Shown piece after piece: positions 1 to 8,310 of a stretch of 64,000 nt of DNA (the first letter of the stretch is position 1; the number at the start of each line of letters is the position of its first letter). This stretch comes from an uncultured Acetobacterium sp. Lineage in GTDB: Bacteria > Bacillota > Clostridia > Eubacteriales > Eubacteriaceae. The DNA lies in assembly GCF_963664135.1 (NCBI RefSeq), contig NZ_OY760905.1:3560736-3624735 (forward strand), written 5' to 3'. The notes under the pieces were generated by a model. It made no database searches. It worked only from the letters and a program-made list of their open reading frames with translations, and had not been told where the DNA came from. Position numbers and translations under genes: made by a program.

Positions 1-780
1 CAGGATCGGGTCTATTTTTATACCCATTCACAGGAACCGGTGGACTTAAAACGAGCAGAAACCTATCGCAGTGCCATAGAAAGACGCTGCCAATTAGAAC
101 CAGTAGCCTATATTCTGGGAAAAAAAGAATTTATGGGGATGGACTTTTTTGTTAATCACCATGTTTTGATTCCCCGACCAGATACCGAGCCAATGGTTGA
201 GTATCTGCTTGATTATTTACAGGTGAACTACCCGAAAGGTGCAAAAATTCTGGATTTATGCACCGGCAGTGGTGCCATTGGCATTGCCATTAAGAACTAC
301 TTTAAGCAGGGAAAAGTCAGTCTCAGCGATTTTTCAGCAGAGGCATTGGCGGTGGCTAAGATCAATGCCAGCCAGTTGGTAAATGGAGACTTATCTTTAT
401 ACGAAGGTGATCTGTTTGCGGCCCTTCCCCAGGGTGAAACCTTCGACGTGATTGTTTCCAATCCGCCCTATATCAGTCAGGCAGATATGAAACAACTGGC
501 CAAAGACATTATTGAATATGAACCGCGGATGGCTCTGGATGGCGGCGAATCCGGACTGGATTTTTACCGGCGAATCATTGATGAGGCGCATTTGTTTTTG
601 AAAAAAAACGGTCTTCTGGCGCTGGAAATTGGGGATGATCAGACCGATTCTGTCAATGACTTACTAAAAAATAACGGATATGAAGAGATAAAAACCATTC
701 GGGATCTGGGCGGACACATACGGTGTCTGACCGGCAAATTATCCGTAAGTAAACCCGGTGATATTAATAAATTGGGATGA
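1..780 (+). CDS. prmC: Release factor glutamine methyltransferase PrmC (5' end outside window)
   Basis: Methylates the glutamine of the GGQ loop of peptide release factors with S-adenosylmethionine, in the cytosol. The frame is already open at base 1 and reads DRVYFYTHS before a GTG at 40, so the start lies upstream of the window and the GTG is internal. The N-terminal helical part contains EPVAYILGKKEFMG, typical of the family. The SAM-binding motif DLCTGSGAIG starts at base 253, and the catalytic NPPY is at bases 460-471. The usual partner prfA would be expected just upstream. Family assignment is firm; only the start is missing. Confidence 0.96.
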   Translation, partial: QDRVYFYTHSQEPVDLKRAETYRSAIERRCQLEPVAYILGKKEFMGMDFFVNHHVLIPRPDTEPMVEYLLDYLQVNYPKGAKILDLCTGSGAIGIAIKNYFKQGKVSLSDFSAEALAVAKINASQLVNGDLSLYEGDLFAALPQGETFDVIVSNPPYISQADMKQLAKDIIEYEPRMALDGGESGLDFYRRIIDEAHLFLKKNGLLALEIGDDQTDSVNDLLKNNGYEEIKTIRDLGGHIRCLTGKLSVSKPGDINKLG

Positions 781-857
781 CGTCTCTCAAGAATTGTGAT
801 AGAATAATAACATTGAATTGAAAAGAAAAAATTAACATATGCATAGCGGAGGTAAAC

Positions 858-1415
858 ATGGTATCAGCAGGAGATTTTAAAAAAGGTGTAACGTTTGAAA
901 TGGATGGTCATACATTTACCATCATCGAATTTCAACACGTAAAACCAGGAAAAGGCGCAGCCTTTGTTCGAACAAAGATTCGAAATGTTATAACAGGCGC
1001 AGTGGTAGAAAAATCATTCAACCCAACGGAACGTTATCCTAAAGCACAGGTTGAAACCCGAGAAATGGAGTACTTATATGAAGACGGTGGTTTATACTAC
1101 TTCATGGATCTGGAATCCTATGAACAGATTCCGTTAAACTTGAGTCAAGTTGAAGAAGCTTTGAAATATCTGAAAGAAAATGACATTGCTACCGTAAAAT
1201 CATTAAAAGGCGTGGCATTCTCGGTTGCAGCTCCTAATTTTGTGGAACTGGAAGTTGTCAAGACCGATCCAGGCTTTAAGGGCGACACTGCCACCGGAGC
1301 AAACAAACCAGCAACTGTTGAAACTGGAGCAATTATCACCGTCCCACTTTTTGTGGAACAAGGTGATAAAATTCGAATCGATACCCGTACGGGCGATTAT
1401 ATGGAAAGGGTATAA
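858..1415 (+). CDS. efp: Elongation factor P
   Basis: Binds between the ribosomal P and E sites and relieves stalling at polyproline stretches. The 185 residues are the normal length: an N-terminal KOW-like domain followed by two OB domains. The loop [12 protein letters not shown] carries Lys32, which is the position modified in EF-P of other Bacillota. The C-terminal signature [17 protein letters not shown] is intact. The start is supported by the ribosome binding site GGAGG seven bases upstream (849-853). It is followed after three bases by the next gene, so both are probably co-transcribed. Confidence 0.98.
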   Translation: MVSAGDFKKGVTFEMDGHTFTIIEFQHVKPGKGAAFVRTKIRNVITGAVVEKSFNPTERYPKAQVETREMEYLYEDGGLYYFMDLESYEQIPLNLSQVEEALKYLKENDIATVKSLKGVAFSVAAPNFVELEVVKTDPGFKGDTATGANKPATVETGAIITVPLFVEQGDKIRIDTRTGDYMERV

Positions 1416-1418
1416 AAA

Positions 1419-1853
1419 ATGAAATACATTAATGAGAAAGTTGCTTATACCAAAGGTTTGGTAGATGGGTTAGCATTGGATCAGTCTTCTAGTGAAGGCA
1501 AGGTTCTAGTTCAGGTACTGGATATCCTTGAAGATATCGTTGATGCCCTGGATGGCATTACCGAGGCCCAGGAAGAATTGGAAGAGTATGTGGAAATGGT
1601 CGATGATGATCTATCTGAATTAGAAGAATTTATTTTAGATGAAGATTTTGATTCCGATGACGATTTTGAGTTTGATGAAGAAGACTATTACGAAATCATT
1701 TGTCCAGAATGCGGCAATATTTATATCACCGAATTTGAATCTTTTGAAAATAACACCGTGGCCTGCCCAGATTGCGGCGCACCATTTAAATTGAACGAAG
1801 AAGTTGCATCATGCTGTGGCGAAGATGGCTGCGACTGTCATCAGGAAGTCTAA
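1419..1853 (+). CDS. CD1247 N-terminal-domain-like acidic zinc-ribbon protein
   Basis: A 144-residue protein of unknown function that resembles the Clostridia family named after the CD1247 N-terminal domain. The first 70 residues form a helical region (YTKGLVDGLALD, then heptad-like acidic helices). Residues 72-92 are almost entirely Asp/Glu. A four-cysteine zinc ribbon follows, with CPEC at 95-98 and CPDC at 116-119. The tail SCCGEDGCDC (131-140) adds four more cysteines and may bind metal. It sits between efp and asp23, an arrangement recalled as common in Clostridia. Role is unknown; the zinc binding is inferred from the Cys pairs. Confidence 0.85.
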   Translation: MKYINEKVAYTKGLVDGLALDQSSSEGKVLVQVLDILEDIVDALDGITEAQEELEEYVEMVDDDLSELEEFILDEDFDSDDDFEFDEEDYYEIICPECGNIYITEFESFENNTVACPDCGAPFKLNEEVASCCGEDGCDCHQEV

Positions 1854-1873
1854 AGAACTCAGGTAAAATAAAG

Positions 1874-2218
1874 ATGAAAATAGAAATGAAAAACAATCAG
1901 TCACCGGATATTAATGACGAAATGATCGCTTCAATTGTCAGCTTAGCGGCTACCGGCGTTAACGGTGTGGAGCGTATTTCATTGAGAACCACGGATGAAA
2001 TCATGGATAAGCTCTATCTGACAGCGACAATAAAAGGTGTTAAGATTGCCAGAAATCCGGAAGGCCTAATGATTTGGGTCTATCTCATCACCGAACCTGG
2101 TGTTGAAATTGTCAAGGTTTCAAAAGCGGTTCAGAAAAAAGTTAAAATTGCAGTGGAGTCCATGGCCGGTTTCCAGGTGGCTTCAGTTAACGTGCGAATT
2201 GAAGGTTCTGGCATTTAG
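1874..2218 (+). CDS. Asp23/Gls24 family protein
   Basis: A 114-residue Asp23/Gls24 domain protein (YqhY/YloU-like), a family linked to the cell envelope and to acyl metabolism in Bacillota. The domain runs nearly end to end, with the conserved VAATGVNGVERIS-like segment near the N-terminus and a C-terminal VASVNVRIEG strand. The frame is open upstream to 1811, but that stretch overlaps the preceding gene and has no ribosome binding site. The ATG at 1874, with AGG about ten bases before it, gives the usual family N-terminus. A hairpin with a T run follows at 2301. The family call is sure; the function is not. Confidence 0.9.
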   Translation: MKIEMKNNQSPDINDEMIASIVSLAATGVNGVERISLRTTDEIMDKLYLTATIKGVKIARNPEGLMIWVYLITEPGVEIVKVSKAVQKKVKIAVESMAGFQVASVNVRIEGSGI

Positions 2219-2300
2219 ATCTGATCTTCATGTAAATTTCAGATGCTGTTGATAAAATGAAATTGACGATCTGTCGTTATGATATTCTGCAAAATGATAA

Positions 2301-2320
2301 GGGGCGTATGCCCCTTTTTA
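2301..2320 (+). terminator. Hairpin with T run between asp23 and nusB
   Basis: A perfect 5-bp GC-rich stem (GGGGC, loop GTAT, GCCCC) is followed directly by TTTTT. It lies 83 bases past the Asp23 stop and 28 bases before the nusB start, so it could end the upstream transcript or act as an attenuator in the nusB leader. The stem is short, so strength is uncertain. Confidence 0.6.
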
Positions 2321-2347
2321 TACAATAAACAACAAAAAGGAGTGCCC

Positions 2348-2764
2348 ATGAGTCGAAAAAAGGAACGGGAATATGCGTTAAAAGGTGTATTTCAAATAGA
2401 CTTTCACCCGGAACCAGGAGATTTTACCGATAGTATTGCATATTTTTTAGAGGATAATGAGCTGGATCTGACCTATGGAAAGACTTTGATCGATACCACT
2501 GAAGCGCATCTTTCTGAAATTGATGACATCTTAGATGATTATCTTAAAAGCACCTGGAAAATTGATCGAATTCCCAAGGTAGAAAAATCAATTCTGCGTT
2601 TGGCCATTTGTGAGTTAAAATATATGGATGAAAAAGTACCATTTGAAGTTGTCATTAACGAGGCAATTGAGCTTACAAAAAAATTCGGAGACGAGGATGG
2701 AAAAAATTACGTTAATGGTATTTTAAATAAAATCGTTAAGGACGAACTCAATGAGTGCCCTTAG
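2348..2764 (+). CDS. nusB: Transcription antitermination factor NusB
   Basis: Binds boxA RNA together with ribosomal protein S10 and keeps RNA polymerase elongating through rRNA operons. The 138-residue, all-helical protein shows the typical C-terminal features: IDRIPKVEKSILRLAICEL and, near the end, the YVNGILNKI helix. The ATG at 2348 has the ribosome binding site AGGAG at 2338-2342. An upstream in-frame ATG at 2279 is rejected because the terminator-like hairpin 2301-2320 would lie inside the coding sequence. The stop overlaps the start of the next gene by 14 bases, indicating translational coupling. Confidence 0.95.
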   Translation: MSRKKEREYALKGVFQIDFHPEPGDFTDSIAYFLEDNELDLTYGKTLIDTTEAHLSEIDDILDDYLKSTWKIDRIPKVEKSILRLAICELKYMDEKVPFEVVINEAIELTKKFGDEDGKNYVNGILNKIVKDELNECP

Positions 2765-3713
2765 TCTTGGAATTGATACCAGTAATTATACAACTTCGGT
2801 TGCCTTAGTGGACGAAAATGAAAACATGATTTATAACAAGGGCATCCTATTGGAAGTGAAGTCAGGAGAAAGAGGACTTCGTCAATCGGATGCCCTTTTT
2901 CAGCATGTGCATCATTTACCGATGTTGCTTCAAGATCTGGCTCGAGGACGGGAAATTGAGGTGATCTGCTATTCAGAACGACCCCGGCCACTGGCCGATT
3001 CCTACATGCCGGTCTTTCGTTCCGGTGAATCGATGGCCCGTTCTTTGGCTGGGGTATTGGGGGTTAAACGACTGGCGGTGAGTCACCAGGAGAATCATAT
3101 TCGGGCGGCTATTTATGGCAGCGGGTCGCCGCAACTGGAAGAGACCTTCTGTGCGGTTCATTTTTCTGGCGGGACATCAGAAATTCTATTGGTCAAAAAG
3201 AAAGACATCGGTTATGACTGCGAAATCATCGCCCAGACCCTGGATCTCAATGCCGGACAGTTGGTCGATCGCATTGGGGTACTGATGGGCTGTGATTTTC
3301 CCGCTGGAAAAGCACTGGAAGCGTTGGCCAACCAGGCCGTATTTGAATCCATAGACAACAAATTTGTTATCTCATCGACTATGGATGGCGTAAACTTTCA
3401 TTTCTCCGGTCAGGAAAATCAGTCCCAGAAACTTTTGCACGATGGGGCCGGTCAAGAATTGGTAGCCTACCTGGTCCTTAAGTCGATTGCCAAAACCCTG
3501 TCAAAATCCATTGTCGGATTAGGAAAGCAGTATCCCTTTCAGTCCGTCCTTTTTTCCGGTGGGGTAATGTCCAATCTGATCATCAAGAAGATTGTTGAAA
3601 AAGAATTAAAATCATCAGGATTAAATCTTTGTTTTTCACCAGGTGAATTTTCCAGGGATAATGCGGCTGGTAACGCCCTGATGGGAATGGATTATTACAA
3701 AGCAATGAGGTAG
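2751..3713 (+). CDS. Kae1/TsaD-like domain protein (second, non-canonical paralogue)
   Basis: A 320-residue ASKHA-fold protein related to TsaD/Kae1, the enzyme family that makes the t6A modification of tRNA. It opens with SLGIDTSNYTTSVALVD, the phosphate-1 loop. It keeps the metal-site HQENHIRAA (HxxxH, around 117-125), followed by HFSGGTSEILL and a C-terminal FSRDNAAGNALMG. It is shorter and more divergent than true TsaD and is placed between nusB and xseA, a position recalled for the Kae1-like paralogue of Clostridia. Whether it acts in tRNA modification is not known. It overlaps nusB by 14 bases. Confidence 0.85.
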   Translation: MSALSLGIDTSNYTTSVALVDENENMIYNKGILLEVKSGERGLRQSDALFQHVHHLPMLLQDLARGREIEVICYSERPRPLADSYMPVFRSGESMARSLAGVLGVKRLAVSHQENHIRAAIYGSGSPQLEETFCAVHFSGGTSEILLVKKKDIGYDCEIIAQTLDLNAGQLVDRIGVLMGCDFPAGKALEALANQAVFESIDNKFVISSTMDGVNFHFSGQENQSQKLLHDGAGQELVAYLVLKSIAKTLSKSIVGLGKQYPFQSVLFSGGVMSNLIIKKIVEKELKSSGLNLCFSPGEFSRDNAAGNALMGMDYYKAMR

Positions 3714-3717
3714 AACA

Positions 3718-4926
3718 ATGACAAATGTAAAGATTCTCAGTGTTTCTGAGGTTAACCAATATGTTAAAACCCTGTTGGAATCCAATAGCCTGCTTAAAAA
3801 CCTGGCGATTCAGGGGGAACTGTCCAATGTGAAACGGGCAGCTTCCGGACATTTATATTTTTCCCTGAAAGATTCTGGCAGTAAAATCGATTGCGTGATG
3901 TTTAAAAACGCCGCCATGGGACTCAAGTTTCTGCCCAAAGAAGGTCAGAAGGTAACCCTACGGGGGAGTTTGGGATTATATCTGCCAAGTGGACAATATC
4001 AGATTACGGTCCGGTCGATGGAACCCCAGGGGCTGGGCGATCTTTTTCAGGCCTATTTGGTATTAAAAGACGAACTGGAAGCCAAAGGTTATTTTGCTCG
4101 GGACCATAAAAAAGAGCTGCCGGAAATCATCAGTCGGGTGGGACTGATCACATCGCCTACCGGAGCCGCGGTCAAAGACATGATCTCGATTATCAAACGA
4201 CGAAATCCTCTGATGGATATTGTCATTTATCCCAGTCTGGTTCAGGGGGATGAAGCAGCCGGGAATCTTATCAAAGGCATTCAGGCATTTAATGCCAACC
4301 AATTAGTCGATGTCATTATCATTGGCCGGGGCGGTGGTTCCATTGAAGACTTATGGGCCTTTAATGATGAGCGCTTGGCCAAAGCCATTTATGAATCCGA
4401 ATTACCCATCGTTTCGGCAGTGGGACATGAAATTGATTTTTCCATTGCTGATTTTGTTGCTGATTTGCGGGCACCAACGCCTTCCGGGGCTGCCGAGCTG
4501 GTGGCTGAAGAAACTCTGAGCATTATCCGAGCGCTGGTGATGCAAAAAGGTCGATTAATCCAGGTTATGGAAAACAAAATCAAGAAAAATCGAGAAATTT
4601 TGATGCAGATGAAAAAAGATTTCATGCGGTTTCGACCCCGAGAACGGATTGAAGAAATGCGGCTGCATCTGGATATGATCCAGGAGCGAATGATTCGTGC
4701 ACTGATGAATCGGATAAAAAATGAGCGCCTGCTCTTGAATAATTATAAAACCCGAATCGAAGCCATGAATCCCATCCAGGTGCTAAAAAAAGGCTATGTT
4801 CGCGTAACCGATAAAAGCGGACTTCCGATTGGTTCGGTAGCCAGTTTAACGGTTGATCAGGTTGTAACCCTCCGTTTTGTGGATGGGGTGGTTGATGCAA
4901 ACATTCAATCCATAAAGGAGAATTAA
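3718..4926 (+). CDS. xseA: Exodeoxyribonuclease VII large subunit
   Basis: Catalytic subunit of exonuclease VII, which degrades single-stranded DNA from both ends in repair and recombination. The 402 residues give an N-terminal OB fold (LAIQGELSNVKRAASGHLYFSLKD), the conserved GRGGGSIEDLWAFNDE near residue 205 and GHEIDFSIADFVADLRAPTP around 240. A long coiled-coil region and a small C-terminal domain (LKKGYVRVTD) follow. Length is slightly below the E. coli enzyme but usual for Clostridia. The small subunit follows after two bases, so both are made from one transcript. Confidence 0.97.
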   Translation: MTNVKILSVSEVNQYVKTLLESNSLLKNLAIQGELSNVKRAASGHLYFSLKDSGSKIDCVMFKNAAMGLKFLPKEGQKVTLRGSLGLYLPSGQYQITVRSMEPQGLGDLFQAYLVLKDELEAKGYFARDHKKELPEIISRVGLITSPTGAAVKDMISIIKRRNPLMDIVIYPSLVQGDEAAGNLIKGIQAFNANQLVDVIIIGRGGGSIEDLWAFNDERLAKAIYESELPIVSAVGHEIDFSIADFVADLRAPTPSGAAELVAEETLSIIRALVMQKGRLIQVMENKIKKNREILMQMKKDFMRFRPRERIEEMRLHLDMIQERMIRALMNRIKNERLLLNNYKTRIEAMNPIQVLKKGYVRVTDKSGLPIGSVASLTVDQVVTLRFVDGVVDANIQSIKEN

Positions 4927-4928
4927 TA

Positions 4929-5147
4929 ATGGCAGTTAAAAAACTTAAAAGTAAGATGAGCCGTTTGGAGACCATCGCCCAATTACTTGAAGAAGATAAT
5001 CAGGAAATTGAAGCCTCGATGAAGTTGTTTGAAGAAGGTATGAAGCTCATTAACGAGTGCAGTACTGATTTGGATACCCTGGAAGGAAAAATAACGATCA
5101 TGATTGATGGGCAGGAACAGGAATTTGAAGGGAGCGTGGACGCATGA
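4929..5147 (+). CDS. xseB: Exodeoxyribonuclease VII small subunit
   Basis: A 72-residue helical-hairpin protein that coats the coiled coil of XseA in exonuclease VII. The family pattern is visible: SRLETIAQLLEE, then IEASMKLFEEGMKLINEC, and a C-terminal LDTLEGKITIM. The gene starts two bases after the xseA stop. Its own stop overlaps the ispA start by four bases (ATGA), so xseA, xseB and ispA are translationally linked. Confidence 0.95.
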   Translation: MAVKKLKSKMSRLETIAQLLEEDNQEIEASMKLFEEGMKLINECSTDLDTLEGKITIMIDGQEQEFEGSVDA

Positions 5148-6040
5148 GCAATTTCAAAGTTCAGCTTAATACCAGGGTAGCTGAAATTAATAGCGATCTT
5201 GAAAAAGTCTTCCAGCAAAACCTGGATACCCCGGAAGTCATTATCGAAGCCATGAAATACAGTCTCTTTGCTGGTGGAAAGCGGCTCAGACCGATATTAA
5301 TGATGGAAACCTGCCGGGCTTTGGAAGGGAATCTGAATATTATCCGACCGCTGGCCATGGGGATAGAAATGATCCATACCTATTCACTGATTCATGACGA
5401 TTTACCGGCTATGGACAATGACGATCTGCGGCGCGGCAAACCAACTAATCATAAGGTTTATGGCGATGCCATGGCTATTCTGGCGGGTGATGCACTGTTA
5501 AATTATGCTGTCGAAACCATGCTTCAGGGAACCCAGGGGTTATCTGGTACAGCGCTGACAAACTATATCAGTGCGATGCGATGTATTATGGGCGCTTCCG
5601 GGATTTTAGGGATGGTTGGTGGTCAGGTGGCCGATATGCTCAGTGAAGACCGGGTGATCAGCCTGGATGAGATGGATTATATTCATTTGCACAAAACTGC
5701 GGCGCTGTTGGAAGCCTGTGTTCAAAGTGGCTGCATTATTGCCGAAGCCGAACCGGCAACCCAGGGACGGCTGATCAGCTACAGTCATCGGATCGGCCTG
5801 GCTTTTCAGATTGTCGATGACATTCTCGATATCGAGGGCAACGTTGAAGATCTGGGCAAACCCATTGGCAGCGATGAAAAAAATCATAAATCAACCTTTG
5901 TCTCGCTTTATGGTCTCGAAGCATCAAAAATAAAGGTCGCTGAATTGGAAACAGAAGCGCTGGAAATGCTTAAACCAATCGGCGAACGAACGACTTTTCT
6001 CCAGAAATTGGCGAGCTATATTTGTCAACGTCGGAAATAA
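5144..6040 (+). CDS. ispA: Geranyl/farnesyl diphosphate synthase
   Basis: Condenses isopentenyl diphosphate with dimethylallyl and geranyl diphosphate to give farnesyl diphosphate for undecaprenyl and quinone-type lipids. The 298-residue protein shows the first Asp-rich motif DDLPAMDNDD (85-94) followed by RRG, and the second motif DDILD (225-229). GGKRLRP (44-50) binds the diphosphate. It overlaps xseB by four bases. In many Clostridia dxs follows; here tlyA follows after 65 bases, so dxs must be elsewhere or further away. Confidence 0.95.
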   Translation: MSNFKVQLNTRVAEINSDLEKVFQQNLDTPEVIIEAMKYSLFAGGKRLRPILMMETCRALEGNLNIIRPLAMGIEMIHTYSLIHDDLPAMDNDDLRRGKPTNHKVYGDAMAILAGDALLNYAVETMLQGTQGLSGTALTNYISAMRCIMGASGILGMVGGQVADMLSEDRVISLDEMDYIHLHKTAALLEACVQSGCIIAEAEPATQGRLISYSHRIGLAFQIVDDILDIEGNVEDLGKPIGSDEKNHKSTFVSLYGLEASKIKVAELETEALEMLKPIGERTTFLQKLASYICQRRK

Positions 6041-6105
6041 AAAATTACAGAAATCAGAAATTTTATATTATAAATTATAAATGGAACCCATGAAAAGAGG
6101 AAAAA

Positions 6106-6933
6106 TTGAAAGAACGTTTAGATAAGTTATTAGTAAGCCTGAATTATTTTGATACCCGGGAGCGGGCCAAAAAAGCCATTATGGCTGGGCTGGTTCAGGT
6201 AAATGACCAGATCAAGGACAAGGCCGGTGATTTGGTGGATACTGAAGCAACGATTGTCGTTAAAGGCAGTGACATGCCCTATGTGAGCCGCGGCGGTTTA
6301 AAACTGGAAAAGGGCTTAGCCGTCTTTGATATGGAAGTGGCGGGGAAAACCTTCATCGATATCGGCTCATCCACCGGTGGTTTTACCGATTGTCTGCTGC
6401 AAAACGGCGCGGAAAAAGTTTATGCTGTCGATGTCGGTTATGGTCAGCTGGATTGGAAATTACGAAATGATCCCCGGGTTGTTTCCATGGAACGCACCAA
6501 TTTTCGATATCTGACGGCCGAACATATTCCTGAAATGGTGGATGGTACCGTTATGGATGTGTCGTTCATTTCGATTACAAAACTGATCCCCACCATCAAA
6601 CTGTTCATGAAACCCGGTGCCAAAGGAATCTGGCTGATCAAGCCCCAGTTTGAAGCCGGTCGGGAAAGAATTGGTAAAAACGGCGTCATCCGGGACAAAA
6701 AAGTTCACGAGTCAATCCTGTTCGAAGTGATGAGTGCCATTGAAAATCAAAATGTACTAATAACAGGTCTGGATTTTTCTCCCATTCAGGGACCGAAAGG
6801 TAATATTGAATTTCTGGTTTTTGTTGAAAATACCGAACCGACGGTTGAAGGAGATTGGGCAAAAATGATTCATCCAGTTGTAACCATTGCCCATGAAAGC
6901 TGCAAGAAAAAGAAGGAACCACTAGACGAATAG
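6106..6933 (+). CDS. tlyA: TlyA-family rRNA (cytidine-2'-O)-methyltransferase
   Basis: Predicted S-adenosylmethionine-dependent 2'-O-methyltransferase acting on ribosomal RNA; the mycobacterial TlyA modifies 16S and 23S rRNA. Residues 1-60 form an S4 RNA-binding domain (RERAKKAIMAGLVQVN). Then comes an FtsJ-like Rossmann domain with FIDIGSSTGGFTDCLL (about 83-98) and VMDVSFISITKLIP. The start is a TTG at 6106 with AGAGG five bases upstream. Nearby ATGs at 6081 and 6090 are in another frame and lead to an early stop. It lies between ispA and nadK, a common Bacillota order. Confidence 0.93.
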   Translation: MKERLDKLLVSLNYFDTRERAKKAIMAGLVQVNDQIKDKAGDLVDTEATIVVKGSDMPYVSRGGLKLEKGLAVFDMEVAGKTFIDIGSSTGGFTDCLLQNGAEKVYAVDVGYGQLDWKLRNDPRVVSMERTNFRYLTAEHIPEMVDGTVMDVSFISITKLIPTIKLFMKPGAKGIWLIKPQFEAGRERIGKNGVIRDKKVHESILFEVMSAIENQNVLITGLDFSPIQGPKGNIEFLVFVENTEPTVEGDWAKMIHPVVTIAHESCKKKKEPLDE

Positions 6934-6940
6934 GATGTGA

Positions 6941-7819
6941 ATGGTTTTGGAAACTGAATTTAAAAATTTTAAAGAAATCGGTATTTATCTTAATATGGAC
7001 AAGCCGGATAGCCCAGCATTAGCAAAAAAATGTATGGATTATTTAATTTGTCATGGTTTTAAAATCGCCTTATTGGAAGGTCAAATAGAATATCTTCATG
7101 AGAGTGTTGTTTACTATCCCAAAAACCTTTTTTACCGAAAACCGGATTGCATTCTGGTGCTGGGCGGTGATGGAACCCTCTTATTTGTGGCCAGAAAGGT
7201 TTGCTTCTATTCGATTCCGATTTTCGGAATCAATCTGGGGAAACTCGGGTTTTTAACCGAAGGCGAAGCCGGTAACTATGAAGAGGCACTGAAAAATTTA
7301 ACTTCCGGCGACTACTACATTGAAGAGCGAATGATGCTGAGCTGCAGCATTAAAAAGGAAAATGAGAGTGCCTGCTTCTATATGGCTTTAAACGATGTGT
7401 TGGTTAAAAGCCGAGGCTTTCGAATGATGGATATTGAGGCCAAAGCTGGCGGGTCGACGATTGATAAATTCCGAGCTGATGGATTGATTATTGCTACGCC
7501 TACCGGCTCAACTGGCTATTCACTGGCCGCCGGCGGCCCGGTAGTATCCCCCCAGGCCAATGTAATGATTCTCAACCCGATTTGTCCTCATCGTCTCCAT
7601 GACCGGTCTTATATACTGCCCGAGAACGAGGTGATTAATCTTGAATTTGGAGACCGTGAAAAGGACATCATGGTGACCTTTGATGGGCAGACAACCGTTT
7701 CGATTACCCCCAATGATGCAGTTAAGGTAAAAAAAGCCACCTATTGTACCCGTCTCATTCGGCTCAATAATATGAGCAGCTATGATCGGTTGAGAATTAA
7801 GCTTTCCAGCGACTATTAA
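6941..7819 (+). CDS. nadK: NAD kinase
   Basis: Phosphorylates NAD to NADP. The 292-residue protein has the diagnostic GGDG at residues 75-78 (LVLGGDGTLL), NLGKLGFLTE, the NAD-binding PTGSTGYSLAAGGP and a C-terminal VTFDGQ. It follows tlyA after seven bases with AGGA just before the ATG. With argR and recN downstream this makes the standard tlyA - nadK - argR - recN block of Bacillota. Confidence 0.97.
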   Translation: MVLETEFKNFKEIGIYLNMDKPDSPALAKKCMDYLICHGFKIALLEGQIEYLHESVVYYPKNLFYRKPDCILVLGGDGTLLFVARKVCFYSIPIFGINLGKLGFLTEGEAGNYEEALKNLTSGDYYIEERMMLSCSIKKENESACFYMALNDVLVKSRGFRMMDIEAKAGGSTIDKFRADGLIIATPTGSTGYSLAAGGPVVSPQANVMILNPICPHRLHDRSYILPENEVINLEFGDREKDIMVTFDGQTTVSITPNDAVKVKKATYCTRLIRLNNMSSYDRLRIKLSSDY

Positions 7820-7850
7820 AAACTGGCTTTATAGAAGGAGGGATGAAAAT

Positions 7851-8300
7851 ATGAAAGTATCGAGACAATTAAAAATTATTGAAATCATTGAAAATAACCT
7901 TATCGAAACCCAGGAAGAACTTGCCCAGGCATTAAAAGACTCGGGTTTTCCGGTAACTCAGGCAACGATATCCCGGGACATTAAAGAGTTAAAGCTGATT
8001 AAGGTAAGCAGTCATGATGGGATTCAGCATTATGCACCGTTAAAGGACATTGGCACTATCTATAATGAGCGGGTTACCGCGGTTTTTAAAGAATCGGTGT
8101 TAACCATTGATTATGTTGAAAATACCATTGTGCTAAGAACCCTTCCGGCCATGGCTCAGGCCGCCGCTCTGGCCATTGACTCCATGGACTGGTGCGAAAT
8201 TGTCGGGACCATCGCTGGGGATGATACGATCTTTGTGCTCGTCCGTAACCGTGATATGGTGGGTGAAATTGTGGGAAAATTCAAAAAGTTGATGAAATAG
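7851..8300 (+). CDS. argR: Arginine repressor ArgR/AhrC
   Basis: Arginine-responsive hexameric regulator of arginine synthesis and breakdown. Residues 1-70 are the winged helix (ETQEELAQALKDSGF, then QATISRDIKELKL). The C-terminal oligomerisation and arginine-binding part contains GTIAGDDTIFVLVR. Length 149 is normal. A strong ribosome binding site GGAGGG lies ten bases upstream. Its likely targets in this window are argGH and argCJBD at 18-25 kb, whose shared promoter region holds ARG-box-like sites (20617-20634 and 20689-20706). Confidence 0.96.
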   Translation: MKVSRQLKIIEIIENNLIETQEELAQALKDSGFPVTQATISRDIKELKLIKVSSHDGIQHYAPLKDIGTIYNERVTAVFKESVLTIDYVENTIVLRTLPAMAQAAALAIDSMDWCEIVGTIAGDDTIFVLVRNRDMVGEIVGKFKKLMK

Positions 8301-8310
8301 GGAGGGCTCT

